From Streptomyces sp. AC550_RSS872 (GTDB taxonomy: Bacteria; Actinomycetota; Actinomycetes; Streptomycetales; Streptomycetaceae), in NCBI RefSeq assembly GCF_019049285.1, contig NZ_JAGMUL010000207.1, positions 62,001 to 126,000 of the forward strand: 64,000 bases of DNA, in the 5' to 3' direction. Positions 54,443 through 62,296 of this stretch are shown here, piece by piece; position 1 is the first letter of the stretch; the number at the start of each line of letters is the position of its first letter. The notes under the pieces are model-generated. The model searched no databases and was not told the origin of the DNA. It saw only the letters and a program-made list of their open reading frames with translations. The position numbers and the translations under genes are program-made.

Positions 54443-55375
54443 ATGACTGTGAGCGCTGACGCATTGCCCGAGACTGCCGTACCCGGTGTTCCCGCGCCGC
54501 CGCCCGGCCTGGTGGTCGTCGGCTGCTTCGACCAGCCGCCGACGTACGGGATCAACCGGCCGCGCGGCGCGGACAGCTGGCTGTTCACCTGGACGACCGG
54601 TGGCCGGGGCCGACTGCGGCACGGGGGCGCCGAGGCGCGGGCCGGGGAGGGGGACCTTGTGGTGCTCGCGCCGGGCGTTCCGCACGGCTACGGGGTCGAA
54701 CCGGGTGCGCGGCACTGGCGGTTCTGGTGGGTGCACTGCCAGGCCCGCCCCTCCTGGCGGCCTTGGCTGCGTCCCTACGACGCCGGGGAAGGGATGTACG
54801 TCGTCGCGCCGACGCCGGACACCGTGCACGGCCGCGTCGAGGCGGCGTTTCGCCGGATGCTCACCGACGCCCGCTGGACGGGCACGGAGGCGCCTCCCCT
54901 GACCGCGCCGGGCGACGCGCCGGGGGACGAGGCCGTCGCCGTGGCCCACGGCACCGCGGCTCGCGAACTCGCCCTGTGTTCACTGGAGGAGGTAGTCCTG
55001 CTGACCGCCGGCGCCGCGCGGGCGCAGCCGCCCCGGCCAGGCATCGACGTCCGGGTGCGCCGGGCGGAGGCGCTGATCGCGGCCGACCCGGCCGCACCGC
55101 ACTCGGTGCGCTCACTCGCCGAGCATGTCGCCCTCTCGCCCTCGCGGTTCGCCCACCTCTTCACCCGGCAGATCGGACAGTCACCGATGCGAGCGCTGCG
55201 CGAGGCCCGGCTGCGGCACGCCGCTCGGCTGCTGGAGAGCACGGACCTGTCCGTGGAACGCGTGGCGGCCGCCTCCGGGTTCGCCAGTCCTTTTCACTTC
55301 AACAGAGTGTTCCGTGAACGGTACGGGAGGCCGCCGGGGGTGTACCGGGGGAGCGGTCCAATGGTTGGCGCTTGA
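54443..55375 (+). CDS. AraC-family regulator with cupin sensor domain
   Basis: The 310-residue regulator has an N-terminal cupin-like sugar-binding domain of the AraC_binding type, including SWLFTWTTGGRGRLRH near residue 45 and GDLVVLAPGVPHGY near 70, and a C-terminal DNA-binding domain with two helix-turn-helix units, VRSLAEHVALSPSRFAHLF near 222 and VERVAAASGFASPFHFNRVF near 270. It is divergent from the PhyH dioxygenase gene and probably activates it in response to a small molecule or sugar. ATG 54443 follows CAGGAGG. The end of the gene carries a 14-base stretch repeated at 55443. Confidence 0.93.
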   Translation: MTVSADALPETAVPGVPAPPPGLVVVGCFDQPPTYGINRPRGADSWLFTWTTGGRGRLRHGGAEARAGEGDLVVLAPGVPHGYGVEPGARHWRFWWVHCQARPSWRPWLRPYDAGEGMYVVAPTPDTVHGRVEAAFRRMLTDARWTGTEAPPLTAPGDAPGDEAVAVAHGTAARELALCSLEEVVLLTAGAARAQPPRPGIDVRVRRAEALIAADPAAPHSVRSLAEHVALSPSRFAHLFTRQIGQSPMRALREARLRHAARLLESTDLSVERVAAASGFASPFHFNRVFRERYGRPPGVYRGSGPMVGA

Positions 55376-55720
55376 CTCGTGTAGGCGCCGTGAAGATCCG
55401 TACGTCCGTATGACCAGGCATGAAAGTCGGAGATCTGCCGTTCAATGGTTTGCGCTCGCGTGCGAAGGCGGCTGAGTGAATGCCATTTTCCAATTGTTCG
55501 GCCGAGGTGGCCGCAATCGCCTTGATAGGTTATTGACTACTCGTCAAACAGTGATCGTCGCGCACGCAATGCGCAAAAACCGGAATCGCTTGTTCTCTGT
55601 CCCTGACCTGTGCAAAGGTGTGCTTCGCTCCCCAGTGCCCATACTTCACAAGAGTCGCGCCCGGAGCATACTCATTGGTATGGACCTTCACAACCGAAAG
55701 CCCTCCGGAGGAATGCCGTC
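55376..55720 (+). other. 345-base AT-richer intergenic region before the ricin-lectin gene
   Basis: No gene is supported. The region is clearly less GC-rich than its surroundings. CAATGGTTGGCGCT at 55359-55372, at the end of the AraC gene, recurs with one mismatch at 55443-55456. TTGAC-tactc-GTCAA at 55533-55547 is a small palindrome. A possible promoter has TTCACA at 55645-55650 and CATACT at 55667-55672 (16-base spacer), ending about 50 bases before GTG 55721. The region may respond to a regulator, but none is assigned. Confidence 0.5.
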
Positions 55721-57613
55721 GTGCCTGACGCAGGCCTGTCGAATTCGCCTGACGACGCCCGACTCTTCGATGTGACGGACGCTCAACTGAGCGCCGAACT
55801 GAAGAAGTGGACGGGGGTGTCGCCGGCGCTGCACCCCGTCGGTGAACTCCTCGATCGGCACTGGGAAGCGGGCCTCGCCTACGCGCGGCTGTGTACCGCC
55901 GACGCCCGATCCGCGGGAATGCTCACCACCGCGGCCTTCACCCGGCTTTTCGGCGAAACGCTGCGGCAGACCGGCCCGACGGCGGCCTGGCGCCCCCAAC
56001 TCCTCGTCACCGTGCGCCGTATCGCCGCGGAATGGGACACCGACCGCAGTCGCGAACTGCTCCACCCCGAGCTGCGGTCCGAGACGGAGGGCGCGGAGCG
56101 CGTCGCCGCCCGACTGCTGCCGCCTGCCGACCGACGACTGCTGTCCGGGGCCTTCGAGCGGCTTCCCCAGGCGGCCCGCTGCCTGCTGTGGCACACCGAG
56201 GTCGAGGCCGAACCGCTGGCCGTACCGGCCGGACTCCTCGGCCTCGACGAGGAGTGCGCCCGTCTCGAACTGGGCCGGGCCTGCGAGCGGTTGCGCGAGG
56301 AGAGCCTCCAGGTCCACCGCGAACTCGCCCCCGAGCACGAGTGCCGGCAATACCTGCGGATGCTGGACGTGACCTACCGTCGCGGTGGCGTCGACGTCGA
56401 CCCGGACCTGCGCGAGCACCTGAACCGCTGCGGGCACTGCAGTGACACCGCCGCCCAGCTCCTCTTCTTCAACGAAGGGCTCGGCGTCGCACTGGCGGAG
56501 GCGGTGCTCGGCTGGGGCGCGAGACCCTATCTGGAGGCGAGAGCACGCCAGGCCGCGGAGCCGGCCGAGGCAAAGACGGAAGCGGCTGCGCAGCCGCGGC
56601 CGATGGCGCCGATCGCGGGGGAGTCGTTCTTCGCCGACACCCCCGACACCCCCGACACCCCCGACTTCGTCTCCCCGGCAGAGGTCCCCGCCCCTCCGGC
56701 CCACGCCCCTGTCCCTGGCGGCGAGGCACTCGCCACCGGCGGAGCGACGGCCGCCCCCGCGGCCGGCCCCTCCGCCCCCGCGGGCGAGCCCTGCACCACC
56801 GCGACCGCCGCGTCCGCCTCTTCGCCGGCCGGTCCCCGAGCCGCCCGCCGCTCTGCCCGTCGTACCGCCCGCCGGAGCGACCCCACCACCGCCCCGCGAG
56901 CCGGCGATCCCCGCACCTTCACAGGCCGCGCGGCCCTCAAGGCCGCCCGCCGTGCCGCGCGGCGCCGCAACCTCACCGCGGCCGTGGCGACCGTCAGCGC
57001 CCTCGTCGTGCTTCCGCTCGTCTTCTGGGCGGCCGGCGGATCCGAGGACGCGCCCGCTCCGGCCGCGAACGACCGCCCCACCGAGACACCGGACTCCGAC
57101 GCGGGCTCCGCCACCAGCAACCCGTCCTGGGCGGGCGCCGCCGAGGCCGCGAAGGGCGAACTGCGGGGCCGGCTGCACAACATCGGATCCGGGCTCTGCG
57201 TCGGCATCGTCGGCGACAAGGCCGTCAAGGACGCGGAGACCGAACTCACCCAGTGCTCCTCGGCGCCCGGCCAGCAGTGGTCGTACGAGACCGACGGACT
57301 GGCACGCAGCGCCGCGAACCCCGATCTCTGCCTCGACTCCCACCTCGGCTACTCGGTCCGGCTGGCCCCGTGCACGAACGCGGCCGACTCCGAAACCAGG
57401 AACGTCCGCTACGACTTCACGCTCCAGGGCACGCTCGTGCCCCGCTTCAACCAGGACCTGGCCCTGAGCCCCGCCGCGACGGACGGCTCGGGCGCCCTCG
57501 TGCTCAAGAGCCGCGAGGACGACAACAACGCCCAGCACTGGGCGATCGACACCTCGAAGCCGGAGCCGCAACTGGAGGTGGTCAACTGGGACTCGGAGGC
57601 GAAGACGGAGTAG
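55721..57613 (+). CDS. Membrane-anchored protein: sigma-like N-domain, Cys motif, TM helix, ricin-type lectin
   Basis: The 630-residue product has four parts. Residues about 15-200 are helical and resemble the sigma-70-like region of streptomycete proteins of this kind. A zinc-finger-like LNRCGHCSDTAAQLL is near 237. A long Pro/Ala/Asp-rich linker with PDTPDTPDTPD follows, then basic residues and one TM helix (AAVATVSALVVLPLVFWAA, near 430). The exported C-terminus is a ricin-B-type lectin domain: LRGRLHNIGSGLCVGI near 482 and repeated Q-W patterns (GQQWSYE, AQHWAID). GTG 55721 follows CCGGAGGA. A cell-surface sugar or cell-wall sensor is possible. The TAG at 57611 interrupts what looks like a longer protein. 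Confidence 0.8.
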   Translation: MPDAGLSNSPDDARLFDVTDAQLSAELKKWTGVSPALHPVGELLDRHWEAGLAYARLCTADARSAGMLTTAAFTRLFGETLRQTGPTAAWRPQLLVTVRRIAAEWDTDRSRELLHPELRSETEGAERVAARLLPPADRRLLSGAFERLPQAARCLLWHTEVEAEPLAVPAGLLGLDEECARLELGRACERLREESLQVHRELAPEHECRQYLRMLDVTYRRGGVDVDPDLREHLNRCGHCSDTAAQLLFFNEGLGVALAEAVLGWGARPYLEARARQAAEPAEAKTEAAAQPRPMAPIAGESFFADTPDTPDTPDFVSPAEVPAPPAHAPVPGGEALATGGATAAPAAGPSAPAGEPCTTATAASASSPAGPRAARRSARRTARRSDPTTAPRAGDPRTFTGRAALKAARRAARRRNLTAAVATVSALVVLPLVFWAAGGSEDAPAPAANDRPTETPDSDAGSATSNPSWAGAAEAAKGELRGRLHNIGSGLCVGIVGDKAVKDAETELTQCSSAPGQQWSYETDGLARSAANPDLCLDSHLGYSVRLAPCTNAADSETRNVRYDFTLQGTLVPRFNQDLALSPAATDGSGALVLKSREDDNNAQHWAIDTSKPEPQLEVVNWDSEAKTE

Positions 57614-57846
57614 GCGCCGGCCCCGACTCCGACCCCCACCCCCGTGCCGTCGAAGACCCCGACGCCCACGCCGACCCCGTCCGCGACCCGTCGACGTCGC
57701 AGCCGACGGCCACGAGCCCGCCACCGACCGACGCCTCCCGCCACTACAACCCGTACTCGTGCACCGGGGGCGGTCAGAACGGCTGGTCCGGCGGCGGGTA
57801 CGCGGGGCTATGGCGGTACGGCGGTTACGGTGGCGGCCGCCGCTGA
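57614..57846 (+). pseudogene. Detached C-terminal tail of the ricin-lectin protein
   Basis: Directly after the TAG at 57611-57613 the same frame continues APAPTPTPTPVPSKTPTPTPTP, a regular linker. Near 57690 this frame turns to Arg-rich noise while another frame takes over with TSQPTATSPPPTDASRHYN and ends CTGGGQNGWSGGGYAGLW, GYGGGRR, stop at 57846. The simplest reading is that the ancestor extended through a Thr/Pro linker into a Gly/Tyr/Trp-rich tail and has since gained a stop codon and one frameshift. Confidence 0.6.
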
Positions 57847-57855
57847 CCGGACGGA

Positions 57856-58476
57856 TCAGCCGCCGGTGCCGGGTTGGACCACCGTCAGCCGCACCGAGGA
57901 CTCGTTCCCGGCCACCGGTACCTCACCGGCCGTCCACGTCACCTTCAGCGGATCCCGCTCGTCGGGCGGCGTCACGAGCAGCGCCGTCGGCAGGGCCGTA
58001 CGGGCCCCGCTGATCTCGGGGCTGGCGAAGGACAGCCCGGCCCAGGCGCTGCGGCCCGGAGTCAGGGTGACGGTCGTGGGTGTGTCGGGGGAGCGCTTCG
58101 GGTCCGGTCCGAGTTGCTTGCCGGACGAGTCGACGAAGGCGGCGCCCGGGTAGCCGCGGACCGTGCAGGTGCGGTCGGCCGTGTTGGTCAGCACGATCGG
58201 GAAGTTCCGCTGTCCGGCTCCGGGGCTCGGGCGTCCGATCGACGCGCGCAGCTCGGAGGTGTGACAACGCGGGGCGGCGCCGCCCGACTGGGTCACCGGA
58301 CTCTCAGTGATCGCGGTGCCCGGCCCGGTCGTACGGCCGCTCGTGCCGGCCGGTGTCTGGGCGGCACCCGTGGTGTCGGCGCCATCGCCGCACGCGGTCA
58401 GCAGGCTCAGCAGCGCGACGGCGGTCACGAGGGGAGTCGCTCGGTGTAAGGCGTGGAGTGTCCGTGCACGTCCCAT
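57856..58476 (-). CDS. DUF4232-domain lipoprotein
   Basis: The 206-residue protein has a lipoprotein signal: basic start, hydrophobic VTAVALLSLL and a lipobox ending LLTAC, with the lipidated Cys near residue 29. A Thr/Gly/Ala-rich linker follows, then a DUF4232 domain from about residue 70 with RCHTSELRASIG, IVLTNTADRTCTVRGYPG (paired Cys) and RSAWAGLSF. Such proteins are abundant on streptomycete surfaces and have no known function. ATG 58476 has GGGGAG about 11 bases upstream; GTG 58485 in frame is an alternative. It converges on the ricin-lectin gene with nine bases between its stop and the broken tail. Confidence 0.88.
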   Translation of the reverse strand: MGRARTLHALHRATPLVTAVALLSLLTACGDGADTTGAAQTPAGTSGRTTGPGTAITESPVTQSGGAAPRCHTSELRASIGRPSPGAGQRNFPIVLTNTADRTCTVRGYPGAAFVDSSGKQLGPDPKRSPDTPTTVTLTPGRSAWAGLSFASPEISGARTALPTALLVTPPDERDPLKVTWTAGEVPVAGNESSVRLTVVQPGTGG

Positions 58477-58510
58477 GTCTGTCACGACTCCCCGTTTTCC
58501 CGCCGAGTAC

Positions 58511-58800
58511 TCACTCCTCGGCGAGGAGCCCGATCTCGGCCCAGATCGTCTTGCCGTCCGCCGTCCGCCGTCCGCCGTCCGCCGTGTGCCGGCTGCCTCG
58601 GCGCTGGGTCAGCTGAGCGGCCAGCAGCAGCCCGCGGCCGCTGAGATCGCCGGCACGGGCCGGTGCCGCGTCCGGCCGCCGCACGGTTCCGTTGCGCGAC
58701 GGGTGGCGCTTCGCCCTGGTGGACCCGGGCGGCATCACCGACCCCACCGGGGCCTGCACCGATGCCGACGAGCCAGAACTCGATGCTCCAGTCGTGCGGC
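58511..58800 (-). pseudogene. Remnant of an RsbW-like ATP-binding (HATPase) protein
   Basis: The leftward frame ending at 58511 carries the C-terminal signature of streptomycete histidine-kinase-like ATPases: PARAGDLSGRGLLLAAQL, then TADGKTIWAEIGLLAEE before the stop. In another frame, PHDWSIEFWL near 58800-58770 looks like the start of the same kind of protein. The ATP-binding core between them is missing, and the start lies against a copy of the dispersed repeat. It is therefore a deleted, frameshifted remnant of an anti-sigma/kinase-like gene. Family assignment is from pattern memory. Confidence 0.5.
58554..58581. repeat. Four tandem copies of a 7-base unit
   Basis: CCGTCCG is repeated four times without interruption inside the RsbW-like remnant. 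Three extra units are 21 bases and so add seven residues in frame (the doubled TADGG-RR-TADG), keeping the C-terminal frame open. This is a typical product of strand slippage. Confidence 0.8.
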
Positions 58801-58862
58801 ACCTCGGCCTCGCGCCGGCGGCGGCCTCGGCTGGTACCGCCTCGCCTTCACGTCACGGTCCG

Positions 58863-58915
58863 GACGCGCGGCTGTTTCGATCTGCGGCCACCGCCGCGTG
58901 GGCGTGACCAGCCAT
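58863..58915. repeat. Streptomyces dispersed intergenic repeat, copy 3
   Basis: gcggctgtttcgatctgcgg, then ccgccgcgtgggcgtgacc and agccatgacgg follow the order of copy 2 at 53461-53525, with more substitutions. It lies between the RsbW-like remnant and the GH9 control region and may mark the deletion junction of that remnant. Confidence 0.55.
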
Positions 58916-58997
58916 GACGGCGCAGTAGTCGAAAACCGCCCCTCCGGACCGTTGACGCCGTGTCATGTCGCCGACAAGCATGGGCCGCGTCCGCCTC

Positions 58998-59011
58998 TGG
59001 GAGCGCTCCCA
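58998..59011. promoter_or_regulatory. CebR-type operator (cellulose regulon)
   Basis: TGGGAGCGCTCCCA is a perfect 14-base palindrome identical to the recognised CebR box of streptomycetes, 45-58 bases upstream of the GH9 start codon. CebR is the LacI-family repressor released by cellobiose and related cello-oligosaccharides, so the GH9 gene should be induced by cellulose breakdown products. Confidence 0.9.
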
Positions 59012-59055
59012 CTCGTCGAGAGCGTAACCCGCCCCTCACCCCGAGGAGCCCAGAC

Positions 59056-61299
59056 GTGAAGCGATGCAGAACCACCCTGCTGACCCTGACGGCCCTGCTG
59101 GCCGCAGGCCTCACGGCACTTCCGACCGCACCGGCCGCCGCCGAAGAGGTCGAGCAGCTCAAGAACGGCACCTTCGACACCACCACCGACCCATGGTGGA
59201 CGAGCAGCAACGTCACCGCGGGCCTGTCCGGCGGACAGCTCTGCGCCGACGTGCCCGGCGGCACCGCCAACCCCTGGGACGCGGCGGTCGGCCAGAACGA
59301 CATCACCCTGGTGAAGGGGGAGTCGTACCGGTTCTCCTTCACCGCGAACGGTACGCCCGCAGGGCATGTCGTGCGGGCGATCGTAGGCCTGTCGGCGGCC
59401 CCGTACGACACCTACTTCGAGGTGACGCCGGAGCTGAGCGTCTCCGGGAACTCGTACGCGTACACCTTCACCTCGCCCGTCGACACCCCACAGGGCCAGG
59501 TCGCCTTCCAGCTCGGCGGCAGCGCGGACGCGTGGCGCTTCTGCATGGACGACGCCTCGCTGCTGGGCGGTGTCCCGCCCGAGGTGTACGAGCCCGACAC
59601 CGGGCCCCGGGTCCGCGTGAACCAGGTCGCCTACCTCCCCGCCGGGCCGAAGAACGCCACACTCGTCACCGACGCCACCGAGAGGCTGCCCTGGCGGCTG
59701 AAGAGCGCCTCCGGGGCCGTGGTCGCCCACGGCTGGACCGTGCCGCGCGGCACCGACGCCTCCTCCGCGCAGAACGTGCACTCCATCGACTTCGGCGCCT
59801 ACCGCAAGCAGGGCAAGGGCCTCACGCTGGTGGCCGACGGGGAGGCGAGCCGCCCGTTCGACATCGGGACGGCCGCCTACGAGAAGCTGCGCCTGGACGC
59901 CGTGAAGTACTACTACACGCAGCGCAGCGGCATCGCGATCCGCGACGACCTGCGCCCCGGGTACGCCCGACTCGCCGGGCACGTCGATGTCGCGCCCAAC
60001 CAGGGCGACGGTGCCGTGCCCTGCCAGCCGGGGGTGTGCGACTACAAGCTCGACGTCACCGGCGGCTGGTACGACGCCGGCGACCACGGCAAGTACGTCG
60101 TCAACGGCGGCATCTCCGTGTGGGAGCTGCTGAGCACGTACGAACGCGAACTCCTCGCCCGCACCGGTGAGCCGAAGAAGCTCGGCGACGGCACGCTCGC
60201 CATCCCCGAGAGCGGCAACAACGTGCCGGACATCCTCGACGAGGTCCGCTGGGAGCTGGAGTTCCTGCTGAAGATGCAGGTGCCCGCGGGGCAGCCGCTG
60301 GCCGGCATGGCGCATCACAAGATCCATGACGAGCAGTGGACGGGCCTGCCGCTGCTGCCGAGCGACGACCCGCAGAAACGCGAACTGCATCCGCCGTCCA
60401 CCGCTGCGACCCTGAACCTGGCGGCGACGGCCGCGCAGGCGGCGCGCCTGTACAAGCCGTACGACAAGGCGTTCGCGGCGAAGGCGCTGGGCGCTGCCCG
60501 CACGGCGTGGGCGGCGGCGCTCGCACACCCCGACCGGTACGCCTCCGAGAGCGACGGCATCGGCGGCGGTGCCTATGCCGACAGCAACGTCACCGACGAG
60601 TTCTACTGGGCAGCGGCGGAGCTGTATCTCAGCACGGGCGAGAAGCAGTTCGCGGACCACGTCCTCGCCTCGCCGGTCCACACCGCCGACATCTTCGGCG
60701 CCCTGGGCTACGACTGGGCGAGGACGGCCGCAGCGGCCCGTCTCGACCTGGCGACCGTGCCGAGCAGACTCCCCGGCCGGGACAAGGTGCGCCAGTCCGT
60801 GATCAAGGGCGCGGACCGCTATCTGGCCACGCTGAAGGCACATCCGTACGGGATGCCGTACGCCCCCGAGAGCGGTCTCTACGACTGGGGATCCAACCAC
60901 CAGATCCTGCACAATGCCGTGGTCATCGCCACCGCGTATGACATCTCGGGCGCCTCGAAGTACCGTGACGGCGCGTTGCAGAGCATGGACTACCTCCTCG
61001 GGCGCAACGCGCTGAACATCTCGTACGTGACCGGCTACGGTGAGGTCAACTCACGTAACCAGCACGCCCGTTGGTACGCCCACCAGCTCGACCCGAGCCA
61101 GCCGAACCCGCCGGCCGGCACCCTCGCGGGCGGGCCGAACTCCGGTATTCAGGACCCCTACGCACAGAGCAAACTCCAGGGCTGCGTCGGTCAGTTCTGC
61201 TACATCGACGACATCCAGTCCTGGTCGACCAACGAGCACACGATCAACTGGAACTCCGCCCTGACCCGGATGGCCTCCTTCGTGGCCGACCAGGGATAG
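59056..61299 (+). CDS. Secreted GH9 endoglucanase (CBM4-like / Ig-like / GH9)
   Basis: The 747-residue cellulase starts with a Sec signal (basic KRCRTTLLTLTALLAAGL, cleavage near AAA-E at about residue 28). A CBM4/9-like beta-sandwich follows (LKNGTFDTTTDPWW to MDDASLLGG, about 35-175), then an Ig-like domain (VRVNQVAYLPAGPKNATLV, near 190) and the GH9 (alpha/alpha)6 barrel from about 275. The catalytic base region is VTGGWYDAGDHGKYVVNGG near 335, and the acid is in SWSTNEHTINWNSAL near the end. The CBM4-Ig-GH9 order is that of theme-D family 9 cellulases. GTG 59056 follows GAGGAG. It is under a CebR box and is followed by a strong hairpin. Confidence 0.95.
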   Translation: MKRCRTTLLTLTALLAAGLTALPTAPAAAEEVEQLKNGTFDTTTDPWWTSSNVTAGLSGGQLCADVPGGTANPWDAAVGQNDITLVKGESYRFSFTANGTPAGHVVRAIVGLSAAPYDTYFEVTPELSVSGNSYAYTFTSPVDTPQGQVAFQLGGSADAWRFCMDDASLLGGVPPEVYEPDTGPRVRVNQVAYLPAGPKNATLVTDATERLPWRLKSASGAVVAHGWTVPRGTDASSAQNVHSIDFGAYRKQGKGLTLVADGEASRPFDIGTAAYEKLRLDAVKYYYTQRSGIAIRDDLRPGYARLAGHVDVAPNQGDGAVPCQPGVCDYKLDVTGGWYDAGDHGKYVVNGGISVWELLSTYERELLARTGEPKKLGDGTLAIPESGNNVPDILDEVRWELEFLLKMQVPAGQPLAGMAHHKIHDEQWTGLPLLPSDDPQKRELHPPSTAATLNLAATAAQAARLYKPYDKAFAAKALGAARTAWAAALAHPDRYASESDGIGGGAYADSNVTDEFYWAAAELYLSTGEKQFADHVLASPVHTADIFGALGYDWARTAAAARLDLATVPSRLPGRDKVRQSVIKGADRYLATLKAHPYGMPYAPESGLYDWGSNHQILHNAVVIATAYDISGASKYRDGALQSMDYLLGRNALNISYVTGYGEVNSRNQHARWYAHQLDPSQPNPPAGTLAGGPNSGIQDPYAQSKLQGCVGQFCYIDDIQSWSTNEHTINWNSALTRMASFVADQG

Positions 61300-61309
61300 G
61301 CACTGGTGA

Positions 61310-61339
61310 GCCCGCCGTCGCGAGGGTGCGGCGGCGGGC
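61310..61339. terminator. Bidirectional terminator between GH9 gene and convergent gene
   Basis: GCCCGCCGTCGC at 61310-61321 pairs with GCGGCGGCGGGC at 61328-61339 (12 bp with one G-U) around a six-base loop. It lies 10 bases after the GH9 stop and 22 bases before the end of the convergent gene, and should stop transcription from both sides. Confidence 0.8.
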
Positions 61340-61361
61340 CTTCGGTGGCTTCCGGTCGCGG

Positions 61362-62147
61362 CTACTGGGTGATGTTCCTGACCGGGAGCTGCTTGCTCGC
61401 GCCCGACATGTAGTAGTCCTTGGGTGCCGAGAAGAGCACGAACTCGTGGTCGTACGCCCGGATCCTGGTGTGGAGGGTGAAGTTGCCGTCGGCGTCCGTG
61501 GTGGTCTGCGCGTTGTACTGGCTCTCGAAGTACTGCCGCAGGAACACCCGGGTCCCGGCGACCGGGCCGTGCCCGGCGGGCCAGGTGACCTTGCCGGTGA
61601 CGGTGAGGCCGGCGCCGGGGTGCACGACGACCCTGCTGACCCGGTAGGTCAGGGAACTCGCGACGGGCTCCACGCTCACGGCGGCGTCCGCGAACGCCAA
61701 CTGACCGTCGGTGGGGTCGGTGTCGTACATGGCGCGGAACAGCACCTCGTGGCGCGGGGTGAGGTAGGGGCTGGGCCGGTCCTCCCAGCGGTCGGCCGGG
61801 ACGTCGTCGAGCGTGAACCGTCCCGCGGCGTCCGTGCGGACGGTGCCCAGGCTCCGGGTCTCCCATTCGGTCGGGTCGATGGGGTCGCCCCACGGGTTCC
61901 AGGTGTCGAACAGGACGGACTGTTCGAGCTGGACCGGGGTGTCCGCGGCGGGTGTCCCGTCCGGCCGGGTCAGGGTCCCGGCCAGGTCGACGGTGCGGTG
62001 ATCGAAGTCGGTGGTGGCGGTGCTGCTGGTGAGGGTCATGGTGTAGTCGCGGTCCGCCGCGTGGGCGGACGGGGCGATCAGCGCGCCGGTGAGCAGGGTG
62101 AGTACGGCGACCGCGGTCGATCGAGCGGCCAGTAAGCGCATGCGCAC
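61362..62147 (-). CDS. Secreted Ig-like/beta-sandwich protein of unknown function
   Basis: The 261-residue protein has a Sec signal (RSTAVAVLTLLTGALIAPSA, cleavage near AHA-A at about residue 30) and no other hydrophobic segment. The mature part contains two related beta-sandwich modules: VDLAGTLTRPDGTPAADTPV with TDAAGRFTLDDVP, and GLTVTGKVTWPAGHGPVAGT with TDADGNFTLHT. These are the G-x-V-x(n)-P and DG-x-F patterns of carboxypeptidase-regulatory-like or Ig-like surface domains. No catalytic motif was recognised. ATG 62147 or the second Met two codons later starts it. The region 62148-62296 upstream holds no other gene and contains its promoter. Confidence 0.8.
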   Translation of the reverse strand: MRMRLLAARSTAVAVLTLLTGALIAPSAHAADRDYTMTLTSSTATTDFDHRTVDLAGTLTRPDGTPAADTPVQLEQSVLFDTWNPWGDPIDPTEWETRSLGTVRTDAAGRFTLDDVPADRWEDRPSPYLTPRHEVLFRAMYDTDPTDGQLAFADAAVSVEPVASSLTYRVSRVVVHPGAGLTVTGKVTWPAGHGPVAGTRVFLRQYFESQYNAQTTTDADGNFTLHTRIRAYDHEFVLFSAPKDYYMSGASKQLPVRNITQ

Positions 62148-62296
62148 GTGAACTCCGTTGGTGGTGAGGTCCGTTGTCGTGCCGGGAGCATTGGGTGGGG
62201 TGCCGGCATGGGGTGTGACACCCCGGACGTCACCAGGGGTTGTAGGGCAGGGCAGGAATACACGACCGGTGCACGGGGCGTTCAGCGACAGGTCAC

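Noticed and set aside
56639..56668. Short tandem PDT repeats as a CRISPR-like or VNTR locus
   Set aside because: The nine-base units encode a Pro-Asp-Thr linker in the ricin-lectin protein. There are no spacers.
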